This document shows positions 1-7,357 of a DNA stretch of 34,691 nucleotides, in pieces. The DNA is from CAYQVO01 sp964421085 (GTDB lineage Bacteria; Bdellovibrionota_C; UBA2361; CAYQVO01): NCBI GenBank assembly GCA_964421085.1, contig CAYQVO010000040.1, forward strand, positions 1-34,691, read 5' to 3'. The position numbers and the translations under genes were made by a program. A model generated the notes under the pieces. The model was not told the DNA's origin. It worked only from the letters and a program-made list of their open reading frames with translations, and made no database searches. Positions within the stretch are counted from its first letter, which is position 1; each line of letters opens with the position of its first letter.

Positions 1-321
<321 letters not shown>

Positions 322-340
322 TGAAAAATTTGCTACGTAC

Positions 341-360
341 CTGCTGCTTTTCAGCAGCAG
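341..360 (-). other. rrn leader hairpin with GAAA tetraloop
   Basis: An 8-bp perfect inverted repeat (CTGCTGCT / AGCAGCAG) encloses four bases that read GAAA in the rRNA sense, giving a GNRA tetraloop hairpin about 20 nt before the mature 16S 5' end. The position suggests a pre-rRNA leader structure used in processing or folding; that role is inferred. Confidence 0.55.
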
Positions 361-705
361 TAGTAAATTTTGTACCTGGCACTCAATCAAAGTGCGATCG
401 GCCAGTTCTTGTCTGATTCAAGGCTTCTTGCGTTAATCGATTTTGGAATCGTTATCACAAAACTATTCAAAGTAATTTACAGACATCTTCTACCCAATAC
501 CCATCTGTTTCCGGACATCCTGTCGCTTTCTTCAGCGTCATCCTGACGCCACAGCCCACCGCGCAAAAATATTTTGCAGGCAAAAATTCTCTGCGTTTGC
601 AAAAACAGCCACACTGAAGTAACCATACTGCGGGGAGGAAGAATACTACTCTTTTCCTCGAATATGGCAACCCCGCACACCTAAAAAATGCGGGAAAAGG
701 TGTGC

Positions 706-716
706 TTTTAAAGAGC
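706..716 (-). promoter_or_regulatory. boxA-like antitermination element of rrn leader
   Basis: On the minus strand this reads GCTCTTTAAAA, close to the bacterial boxA consensus TGCTCTTTAACA bound by NusB/S10. It lies just downstream of the predicted rrn promoter, as boxA does in rRNA leaders. Confidence 0.7.
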
Positions 717-731
717 GCGCAGATCTCCAAG

Positions 732-759
732 TTTATAAGTAGATGACTGAATCTGTCAA
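732..759 (-). promoter_or_regulatory. rrn promoter (sigma-70 type)
   Basis: On the minus strand there is a perfect -35 TTGACA (759-754), a 16-bp spacer and a -10 TATAAA (737-732). Transcription would start near 725, just before the boxA-like element, and run through a leader of about 400 nt into 16S rRNA. No gene other than the rRNA lies downstream. Confidence 0.85.
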
Positions 760-848
760 TAGCTCTGGAAGCGAGATTTCCCTGCTTCCGAAGATCTGAG
801 CATCTTCTAAATATAGTGCCGCAAGTGTAATACTTCAAGGACCAGCTC

Positions 849-878
849 TTGACTCTTCTAGCCTTTTTTCGTTATATT
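849..878 (+). promoter_or_regulatory. promoter of tRNA-Arg
   Basis: TTGACT at 849-854 and TATATT at 873-878 are separated by 18 bp (or TTATAT with 17 bp). The predicted start falls about 20 nt before the tRNA. It is divergent from the rrn promoter, so a stretch of about 90 bp carries both stable-RNA promoters. Confidence 0.6.
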
Positions 879-906
879 TTCAGAGACTTAGGAAGTCGTT
901 GTGTAT

Positions 907-980
907 GTATCCGTAGCTCAGCTGGATAGAGCGCTAGCCTCCGAAGCTAGAGGTCGCAGGTTCAACTCCTGCCGGATACG
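907..980 (+). tRNA. tRNA-Arg (anticodon CCG)
   Basis: A full cloverleaf can be drawn: 7-bp acceptor stem GTATCCG/CGGATAC, D stem GCTC/GAGC, anticodon stem CTAGC/GCTAG with loop CTCCGAA (anticodon CCG, decoding CGG), and T stem GCAGG/CCTGC with loop TTCAACT. Discriminator base G; no CCA is encoded. A run of T follows at 984-990 and probably helps termination. Confidence 0.97.
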
Positions 981-1429
981 CTCTTTTTTTGCGTTTCTCC
1001 GCCGTATTTCCGGCGCCTCACGTTCCTCGCCCGGAGAGATTCATGCGCTGCTCACGATTTCTCCCCGCATTCCAGCTGAGAATGTTCCCCTGATGTTTCC
1101 CGGTTCGTATTTTTCACACAGCTGTGGTCAGCCATAACTGAAGGTGGAAGAGGTCGAAAGGTTCTGTGCATGAGTCTACGGCAGGTTCCTGAAAGAGCTT
1201 TTTCGAATGGATGGGTGTGGACCTGCTCAATCGAACATTCGATGAATCTCCCCAGGCCCGGCCTTCTTTCGTTTCTCTCGAAGGGACTGAAAAGCGGAAT
1301 GGAACTCGCATCGCCTGGAGAGCTCTCACTGGCCATTCCACGAGACGCGCGCCTCTCTCTCTGGAGACAGCAAAGCATCTTCGCGCGTACATGGCAGGCC
1401 CTGACGAAGGCCGCCCCTTTCTGCAGTGC
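981..1429. other. gene-free stretch
   Basis: About 450 bp between the tRNA and the stop codon of the TolB-like gene. Short ORFs exist on both strands, but none has a convincing ribosome binding site or recognisable motif, and the longest plus-strand one runs antisense into the TolB-like gene. I see nothing functional here apart from the T run after the tRNA. Confidence 0.5.
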
Positions 1430-2365
1430 TCACAATTTCCAGTGCGGATACCTCTCGAGCCCGAAGTAAGGCGAATCAAAGAACTTCAGAAGAAGCCTCT
1501 GAATGAAATCCGGAGTGAGTTCGGAGAATATTCCAAAGTCCTTAACCTCCGCTCCGATCTCCTGTTCGAGCGGCCTTCGATCGTAGGAAAAATTCTCCAG
1601 CATTCCGGTTTCAATGTTCATTATCCGGATACGTCCCTCATTTGCAGTCCCTGAAGCACAGTAGACGAGATGTTTTCCGTCAGGTGACCATGACACATCG
1701 TTGTCAGTTCCCTTGTTTTCAGTGAGGCGAATCGGCTGCCTCGTGCATTTCGTATCTATTGCCCAGATGTCGGTTGTCGCGCCGATTTCAGGCTGTGAAA
1801 CATATGCAATCCACTCCCCGTCTGGAGAATACGCACCGCAGTAATCACGTGAAGGACTGAAGGTAATCTGACGCCACTCTCCGGTTGGGAGATCCACTTC
1901 CCAAAGATCGTGATTACCGCTTTTTGCCGAAGACACAAGCACCTTCTTTCCATCCGGAGACACCGCGGGGCTTGTCTCGGCGCCGACTGCTGAAATGATT
2001 CTTTCGCGATTCCCGCTTCCATCGGCTGCTATCGCCCATACATCAACGTCGTCCGCATTCTCATAGTTTGCGCAGCAGAAAATCCATTTTCCATCAGGAC
2101 TCCAGACCGGACTGCTGTGAAATTTCGACTCTCTGGTAAGCTGCTGTTTGTCAGTCCCGTCTTCGTTCATCAGCCAGAGTTCAGGAACGCCGCTTTTATT
2201 AGAGACATAAACAATCTTTTGTCCATCAGGAGACCATCTCGGGTGATCGTTCCACCATTCTCCGTAGGTGAGCTGCTTCATCTCCTCGCTTTCGAGGTTG
2301 AGCCGCCATACATCGAAGTCTGCACTTTTTCCCGATGCGAAAACGATTGTTCCTTTAAGACTCAC
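1430..2365 (-). CDS. TolB-like PD40 beta-propeller protein
   Basis: About 311 residues built of WD40-like PD40 repeats. At least five copies of a W/VSPDGxxIxY core are visible (for example PRWSPDGQKIVYVS and PVWSPDGKWIFCC), each followed by a D-x-W/L-W strand, as in TolB and DPP-IV-type propellers. No signal peptide is seen, so it may be cytoplasmic, unlike TolB. I start it at the GTG at 2365 because an AAGGAGG site lies a few bases upstream; the in-frame ATG at 2446 lies inside the upstream pgi gene and lacks a site. It begins 13 bp after the pgi stop and is probably co-transcribed with it. The repeat fold is clear; substrate or partner is unknown. Confidence 0.85.
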   Translation of the reverse strand: MSLKGTIVFASGKSADFDVWRLNLESEEMKQLTYGEWWNDHPRWSPDGQKIVYVSNKSGVPELWLMNEDGTDKQQLTRESKFHSSPVWSPDGKWIFCCANYENADDVDVWAIAADGSGNRERIISAVGAETSPAVSPDGKKVLVSSAKSGNHDLWEVDLPTGEWRQITFSPSRDYCGAYSPDGEWIAYVSQPEIGATTDIWAIDTKCTRQPIRLTENKGTDNDVSWSPDGKHLVYCASGTANEGRIRIMNIETGMLENFSYDRRPLEQEIGAEVKDFGIFSELTPDFIQRLLLKFFDSPYFGLERYPHWKL

Positions 2366-2378
2366 AGACCCCTCCTTT

Positions 2379-3932
2379 TCATCCTCCGAATTTCCACTCA
2401 GAAAGATCCCCTTTCTTTTCCACCCGGATCCTGCCGTTTTCCGCAAGACGTCTCAATAAATAAAAAACAGATTGCACTTCGGTCCCCGCCCCTGCCTTTT
2501 CAGCCGCTTCAGCTGCTGTGAGCGCCTGCGAAGAAAGAATTTTCAGAAGCTCGCGCTGCATGTTGAGTATTTTACCCGCTGCTTTCTTACCGGCTTCAAC
2601 GCCCGGCTGATGATATGCATTGATGTTGATTAGAGAAGCGTAAAGACCTACTGCCCGCTCGAAGAGCGCAATAAGCATGCCGACCGAAAAGGGCGTCACG
2701 CTTTCAATGACCGCCGTAATACTCGGCCTGCCTTTTTCGGAGAGCGCTTTCCTTGTCCCCTGCAGAAAAGCCGCAAGATAGTCTCCGGCCGTCACCTTAT
2801 CCTCCACCTCCAGAAAAGCGGCGGGAATGTGAGGATCCTTAAGCACCTCAATAAAAATCACAAAGAAGTTATTCAACCCGTCGCGGAGCTGCTGGACATA
2901 GGCATGCTGATCAGTCGAGCCTTTGTTGCCGTAAACGGAAATACCCTGGTTCACCACTTTGCCGTCACGATCCAGTTCTTTCCCGAGACTCTCCATGACA
3001 AGCTGCTGAAGATATCTGCTGAAGAGTTCCAGGCGATCGCTGTATGGAAGCACCACCATTGCCCGCTCGCCGCACCCTTTTCCAAGGCTGTACCAGGCAA
3101 GAGAAAGCATAGCTGCGGGATTGTTCCTTACATCGCGTCTCCGTGTCAGTTCGTCCATATGACGGGCGCCCGCGAGAAGCTGATCAATATCAATTCCCTG
3201 AAGCGCCGCAGGAAGAAGTCCCACTGCGCTTGTTTCGCTTGTCCTTCCTCCAACCCAGTCCCACATGGGAAAACGCGCAATCCATCTCTCTTCTTCAGCT
3301 GCCCTGTCGAGTTCGCTTCCTGCTCCTGTTACGGCAACGAAGTGTTTCTCGAATGGGAGACCCGCGCGAATGAACGCATCCTTTGCCGCGAGCTGTCCAT
3401 TTTTCGTTTCCTTCGTCCCGCCTGATTTTGAAATTACTATTACCAGTGTCTTTGAAAGATCAGGGATCTCTGAGATCGCCTGACTCATTCCATCAGGATC
3501 TGTGTTGTCGAAAAAGAACAGATCCATCGGGGACTGAGGTTTCTTCAGTGCCTTGTTTACAAACTGAGGGCCAAGCGCGGAGCCGCCGATTCCAACGACA
3601 AGAACATGCCTGAATTTTCCTCCGGCGGATGGCGCAATGCGGCCTGCATGGACATCAGAGGCGAAATTCCTGATCCGGGAAAGCGTCGCTTCGATTTCGG
3701 CCCGGATCCCCGGAGCCGGAGCGCGCTTTGGGTCTCTCAGCCAGTAGTGGCCTACCATCCTGTTCTCGTCGGGATTGGCGATCTCTCCACTCTCAAGCCT
3801 GTCCATTTCAGTGAAGGCGTTCTCAATTCCCGAATGCTCCAGGTTGACCGGACCTGCTGGATCAAGATCAAGAAGAAAGCCTGCCGCGGGATCAAAGAAG
3901 ATATTTTTCTGCCACTCAGGAGTTGTGGTCAT
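2379..3932 (-). CDS. pgi: glucose-6-phosphate isomerase with C-terminal winged-helix-like extension
   Basis: Interconverts glucose 6-phosphate and fructose 6-phosphate in glycolysis and gluconeogenesis. PGI family motifs are present: GIGGSALGPQFV, the phosphate-binding SKSGGTKET, WVGGRTSETSAVG, the catalytic-His region KGSTDQHAYVQQ and the catalytic-Lys region HQPGVEAGKKAAG. The ATG at 3932 follows a GGGAGGA site. At 517 residues it is longer than short bacterial PGIs. About 55 residues after the catalytic core look like a winged helix: LTAAEAAEKAG, then a recognition-helix-like VFYLLRRLAENG, then a charged beta wing. The enzyme call is secure; a DNA- or protein-binding role for the tail is inference. 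It is followed closely by the TolB-like gene. Confidence 0.95.
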   Translation of the reverse strand: MTTTPEWQKNIFFDPAAGFLLDLDPAGPVNLEHSGIENAFTEMDRLESGEIANPDENRMVGHYWLRDPKRAPAPGIRAEIEATLSRIRNFASDVHAGRIAPSAGGKFRHVLVVGIGGSALGPQFVNKALKKPQSPMDLFFFDNTDPDGMSQAISEIPDLSKTLVIVISKSGGTKETKNGQLAAKDAFIRAGLPFEKHFVAVTGAGSELDRAAEEERWIARFPMWDWVGGRTSETSAVGLLPAALQGIDIDQLLAGARHMDELTRRRDVRNNPAAMLSLAWYSLGKGCGERAMVVLPYSDRLELFSRYLQQLVMESLGKELDRDGKVVNQGISVYGNKGSTDQHAYVQQLRDGLNNFFVIFIEVLKDPHIPAAFLEVEDKVTAGDYLAAFLQGTRKALSEKGRPSITAVIESVTPFSVGMLIALFERAVGLYASLININAYHQPGVEAGKKAAGKILNMQRELLKILSSQALTAAEAAEKAGAGTEVQSVFYLLRRLAENGRIRVEKKGDLSEWKFGG

Positions 3933-4060
3933 AGCGAATCCTCCCGGAACTGAAACGAGCTTATTATGCGTAATTACTATATTATTTGGAAGATCTTTAT
4001 TGATTTTCTTCGCCGCTATATCATAGGTCGAACTTGGGCTTAATCTTGGGAGACTTAGTC

Positions 4061-4714
4061 GTGAATATCGTGAAGAGCGCAGGCATCTTCGTTAAATTTC
4101 TCCGGGAATCGTTCCTGGAGTTTCAGCTTACGGGTACAATTTTTCCGACATCGAAGTGGGCAGCAAGGGAGATGACTCAGCCGCTCAGAAGCGATTCAGC
4201 GGGTGGAAAGAGAAATATACTCGAACTCGGACCCGGCACAGGACCTGTTACCGTCAAGATCCTTGCCGACATGAACGAGAACGATTCACTTACGATCTGC
4301 GAAATTAATCCGCGTTTCATGCAGATTTTGAAAAATGTTCTCAATGAAAATAAGGATTTCCGGCGGCACAGGGAAAGAGTGCGTTTTTTCTGCTGTCCTG
4401 CGCAGGAACTTCCTGAAGATGCGACGTATGATGTCATTGTGTGTTCGCTGCCCTTCCTGAATTTCGATCTCAAAACCGTCAGGCAGATTTTCCACAAACT
4501 CGTGAGTCTCAGTCACGAAGGAACCCTGATGACGAATTATGAGTACATTGGGCTTCGCGGCATCGGAAAATTCATATCGGCCCGCAAACGCCGGCGCAGA
4601 ATGTATCAGGTCGACCGGTTCTTCCGGACCTTTGCTCCATATCCCCTGAAGAAGACAAAGGTGTGGCTGAATGTGCTCCCGATCAATATTTATACGAGAA
4701 AGCTGGCGGCGTAG
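4061..4714 (+). CDS. class I SAM-dependent methyltransferase, phospholipid N-methyltransferase (PmtA)-like
   Basis: About 217 residues. Motif I (SAM binding) is ILELGPGTGPVTVKIL, preceded by an amphipathic LRESFLEFQLTGTIFPTSKW segment typical of the PmtA-like branch, where bacterial enzymes convert phosphatidylethanolamine to its methylated forms. An IVCSLPFLNFD motif sits where the family has its catalytic-loop strand. I choose the GTG at 4061 because a GGGAG site lies 8-9 bp upstream; an upstream in-frame TTG at 4034 has none. It diverges from pgi and converges with the Lrp-type regulator, with 9 bp between stop codons. The methyltransferase fold is sure; lipid substrate is likely but not proven, and a small-molecule or protein substrate is possible. 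Confidence 0.8.
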   Translation: MNIVKSAGIFVKFLRESFLEFQLTGTIFPTSKWAAREMTQPLRSDSAGGKRNILELGPGTGPVTVKILADMNENDSLTICEINPRFMQILKNVLNENKDFRRHRERVRFFCCPAQELPEDATYDVIVCSLPFLNFDLKTVRQIFHKLVSLSHEGTLMTNYEYIGLRGIGKFISARKRRRRMYQVDRFFRTFAPYPLKKTKVWLNVLPINIYTRKLAA

Positions 4715-4723
4715 GGGAGAAAT

Positions 4724-5734
4724 TCAAAACGCCCTGGACGTCCGGAAAGGATAGTTCGAAACCTTCAGGTAACGGAACACTGGCAGAACCTTCATGCCGT
4801 GTATCTCCGCTCCGAAAATCTCCGCAAGTTCCTGCATGGTGGCAGTGACATTCTGCGGGTTGTCCGTCTCGATGCCCAGTTCATAATCCCACTCGCCGAA
4901 ATTCTCCACCAGAAATCTGATATACGGATTTTTCAGGCAGTACGTTCTGAACTTTTTCTCGAGCACTGAGCCGAATCCCTTCGATACCACTGTAACGAGA
5001 AACGATTGGTACCCGAGCCTCTCAGTATCGAGCAGCATAACGTATCCGGCGATGATCCCCTTTTCCTCGAGCCCCCGGATGCGGTATTCGGCGGTTGAGT
5101 AAGGGATGCCAAGCTTTCGCGAAAGATCAGTGGCGGAGATAATTCGCTCGTTGGACATCACAGAAAGTATTTGATGATCCAGGTCGTCAATCTTTTCCCT
5201 CTTCTCACAGACTCCCCATGTGAGCGTTCGCTCAGGTCCCTTGATCTCGAACAGATATTTGAAGCGGAAATGAATCAGCCTTATCCGGCTTCCAATGGAT
5301 TTCCCCGCAAAAATGCTGCCGAATTTTGCCACAAGTTCAGCAAGGAACTTTTCCACTTCTCCTATGTCCCGCGCGCAGACAGTTATCTCGTACTGATAAT
5401 CGCCGCCCAGTTCGCACAGGAAGGAGACATTTTCGGACTTTAAAAGATAATCGAGCAGCGCAGAGTGCGTCGTTCGTTTTACAGTGCCAAGCGAAAAGAA
5501 GATCCCGTAGTGGGAGAACCCGAGGCAGTTTACGTTGAGGAAGGGGATGACGGAGAGCATCTTTTTTTCTTCCAGCCCCTTCAGGCAGTACCGGATGGTG
5601 TGTTCCTTGAGGCCCGTTGTTTTTTTCAGTTCCCGCAGAGGAAGGGTTCCCTGAAGATCCAGAGCGGAAAGGATTTTCTCCTGGTTGCTGGTGAGCTTTG
5701 CAAATCTTACTTTCGTCGAATCTGCGCCTCTCAT
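4724..5734 (-). CDS. double-length Lrp/AsnC-family transcriptional regulator
   Basis: 336 residues holding two Lrp/AsnC-like units in tandem. Unit 1 has a winged-helix reader at about 14-60 (LRELKKTTGLKEHTIRYCLK) and a sensor-like region to about 165. Unit 2 has a second reader at about 184-230 (ISATDLSRKLGIPYSTAEYR, then IRGLEEKGIIAGY), followed by another alpha/beta region. Normal Lrp proteins are about 150 residues and act as dimers, so this protein looks like a covalent dimer. The N-terminal copy is more diverged. It faces a divergent gene across an AT-rich region with repeated ATTGA half-sites, suggesting autoregulation and control of that neighbour. The ligand is unknown. Confidence 0.85.
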   Translation of the reverse strand: MRGADSTKVRFAKLTSNQEKILSALDLQGTLPLRELKKTTGLKEHTIRYCLKGLEEKKMLSVIPFLNVNCLGFSHYGIFFSLGTVKRTTHSALLDYLLKSENVSFLCELGGDYQYEITVCARDIGEVEKFLAELVAKFGSIFAGKSIGSRIRLIHFRFKYLFEIKGPERTLTWGVCEKREKIDDLDHQILSVMSNERIISATDLSRKLGIPYSTAEYRIRGLEEKGIIAGYVMLLDTERLGYQSFLVTVVSKGFGSVLEKKFRTYCLKNPYIRFLVENFGEWDYELGIETDNPQNVTATMQELAEIFGAEIHGMKVLPVFRYLKVSNYPFRTSRAF

Positions 5735-5785
5735 ATTGATAAATATAACATTAATTTCAATAGTAGTCGATGAAATATCAATATG
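5732..5785. promoter_or_regulatory. divergent operator region with inverted repeat
   Basis: CATATTGATA (5732-5741) is repeated exactly in inverted orientation as TATCAATATG (5776-5785). A third half-site TCAAT lies at 5757-5761. The three ATTGA/TCAAT cores (5735, 5757, 5778) are spaced 22 and 21 bp, two helical turns each, putting them on one face of the DNA. The region is strongly AT-rich and overlaps the start codon of the Lrp-type gene. Binding by that regulator is inferred. Confidence 0.55.
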
Positions 5786-5823
5786 CTCCTGCAGGAGTTT
5801 TCTACAGTAAAAAGGAGCGTCTT

Positions 5824-6723
5824 ATGTTCGAAAAATTAACACAGGCCCTTGAAAACCTCCGTTCTGGTCCCGGAATTTCCCGCCGCAATGGGTCAATACC
5901 TTTCAGGCAGCTGCTGCCGCCTGACGAGCATTATTACCATCCTTTAATGGAGAATTCGCATCCTGATGCTCTGCACTGTAAAAAAATTGCCCGGAAGATG
6001 ACCGGATATCTTGAAAAGGCCGGTCTCGATACGGAAGGTCTCGAGGCTGCTGCTATCCGCGGTTTCAACTCCCGCAGGAGTTATTACTCGGCAGTGAAAT
6101 TCACAGAGAACGGCACTGAGAAGCTGGGAACTGTTGTTGTCGATCAGATGGGCACTCTCCGGGGGCTTATGTTCAAAGGTCCCAACCGCTTCAATACCGA
6201 AGCCGGGCGGGAGGATGTGTGGTTTCTTCAGATATTTGAATGCCCGGGCACTCTGATTCCCGGCGGAAAAAGTCATATTTATCCTGAGGATGAATACACA
6301 TCCTTCCCGCCTTTCAGGAGCAGAAAAACAGGTGAAATTTATTCGGAGATCAGCGGCGACCTTGAATGGGCCCGGGCGGCATCGGAAGCAGCTTTCGCTG
6401 CGTACAGAAAATCACGGCTGCCGGTGAGTTTGCCGGAGAACGGCCGGCGCGCATTCCCCGAAGTTTTTCCTCACATCGTGCGCACCCGTAACGGTTTCAT
6501 TCCTGCGGTATATTACTTCGACAGACTGGCTTCTGCAGCGTTTGACGAGAACGGAAGAATGCAGGGCGTGTTTTTCTATGGCCCGAACTTGAGAGATCCT
6601 GACCGGAAACAAGAAGAGCCATGGATGCTTCGCCTTGTTTCGCCGTCGGGGCAGGTAATAAAGAAGGGCGAGGTTGAGGTTCTGGAAAATGCGCAGCTGA
6701 GACGGGCAAGAGCAACAGAATAG
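5824..6723 (+). CDS. unknown protein with two internal repeats
   Basis: 299 residues, family not recognised, with no signal peptide or membrane segment. The start is the ATG at 5824, with AAGGAG 6 bp upstream; an in-frame ATG at 5770 lies within the operator region. Two repeats share D-x-x-G-x(3)-G-x(4)-GPN-x(11)-W with identical spacing: D107, G110, G114, GPN119-121, W133; and D241, G244, G248, GPN253-255, W267. Each ends in a W-hydrophobic-L strand (WFLQIF, WMLRLV) and is preceded by a Tyr-rich strand (YYSAVKF, IPAVYYF). This looks like a duplicated beta-rich domain. It is divergent from the Lrp-type regulator, so control by that protein is likely. Role unknown. Confidence 0.8.
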   Translation: MFEKLTQALENLRSGPGISRRNGSIPFRQLLPPDEHYYHPLMENSHPDALHCKKIARKMTGYLEKAGLDTEGLEAAAIRGFNSRRSYYSAVKFTENGTEKLGTVVVDQMGTLRGLMFKGPNRFNTEAGREDVWFLQIFECPGTLIPGGKSHIYPEDEYTSFPPFRSRKTGEIYSEISGDLEWARAASEAAFAAYRKSRLPVSLPENGRRAFPEVFPHIVRTRNGFIPAVYYFDRLASAAFDENGRMQGVFFYGPNLRDPDRKQEEPWMLRLVSPSGQVIKKGEVEVLENAQLRRARATE

Positions 6724-7016
6724 ATTTCCTGCTCGATTCAAGGGCGTTTCACAGCCTCGTCCCGGCTGCGATTCTTTCCGGCCTGTCCGTGGAGTCTGAT
6801 CGGGAAGTGGACATCGTCCTGATTGACGGAAGCAGACTCCATGGAGAAGTGGGAGACCTTCATTATGAATACGAAGGTACGAGCGGGATGGCCCCGGTCA
6901 CTTTTGGAGAGGAAGGAGAGGAGCCTTTGCCTGGAGCTGCCACTATAAAATCGCCTGGCGTGGCGCTCAATCCATTAAAGCGCAAACTCTATCCGATCCA
7001 GCTCAGGCATCTGTAA
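6720..7016 (+). pseudogene. remnant of clan AA (retropepsin-like) aspartic protease
   Basis: The frame beginning within the last codons of the previous gene reads DFLLDSRAFHSLVPAAIL, then a D-G-S-R-L strand, EYEGTSGMAPVTFGEEGEEP, LPGAATI and a final NPLKRKLYPI. This order is that of small bacterial and archaeal retropepsin-like proteases (D-T/S-G catalytic motif, flap, then GEE...LLGA...L, then P-x-KR-x-LYP). The expected N-terminus is missing: no ATG, GTG or TTG precedes the active-site motif after the in-frame stop near 6677. The catalytic triplet is D-S-R rather than D-T/S-G. An ORF from GTG 6789 would lack the catalytic Asp altogether. I read it as a decayed gene. Confidence 0.7.
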
Positions 7017-7060
7017 TCTCCGGCGGCTGCTGGAGAATGTGTTTGCCGGCAATTCCAGCA

Positions 7061-7354
7061 ATGTGCACAATTTGGATAATTTATACACACAGGAGAAGGC
7101 ATGAGGACCAATGTGGATCTTTCGAAGAAGCAGCCATCATTTTCACTGATTTTCCTCTTGAAGTTTTTTATGACCCCGATCATTCAGGAAAAGAGGACCG
7201 CTATTCAGCTGCAGGCTTCAGCGACCGGGGCCATGTGTTGATTGTCGTGCATTGTGAGAATCCCTCGGAGAAGGAAGTCCTTTCGGGCCTTATGAAATCA
7301 CTGAATATGCTGTTTTCCCGGTTTTATCTGCCATTATATTCGCCGGGAAGGTGA
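7061..7354 (+). pseudogene. BrnT-like toxin, probably decayed
   Basis: The segment SFEEAAIIFTDFPLEVFYDP then DHSGKEDRYSAAGFSDRGHV then LIVVHCE matches the core of BrnT ribonuclease toxins of type II toxin-antitoxin systems. From the ATG at 7061, W5 lies 14 residues before SFEEA, the usual BrnT spacing, but the D-x-x-K after the Trp is lost. After VVHCE the in-frame sequence does not give the usual RIISAR...YE end; a shifted frame across about 7254-7300 gives R-I-P-R-R-R-K and later Y-E, suggesting a frameshift. No BrnA antitoxin follows, since the next gene is on the other strand. No clear ribosome binding site is seen. Confidence 0.6.
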
Positions 7355-7357
7355 ACT

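Noticed and set aside
467..838. Minus-strand ORFs of 67 and 123 codons upstream of 16S
   Set aside because: They lie in the rrn leader and overlap the rrn promoter and boxA; no ribosome site or recognisable motif.
1211..1654. Plus-strand 147-codon ORF
   Set aside because: Its second half is antisense to the TolB-like gene, whose repeats are clear, and the first half has no ribosome site or motif.
6989..7183. Minus-strand ORF with CAHCWNC, zinc-ribbon-like
   Set aside because: Antisense to the BrnT-like and protease remnants, whose family matches are much longer; single Cys cluster likely chance.
7101..7262. Reading MRTNVDLSKK from ATG 7101 as the true BrnT start with a frameshift
   Set aside because: The bases for SKK are the same as those for SFEE in the other frame, and the frame from 7061 already gives the right Trp-to-SFEEA spacing.
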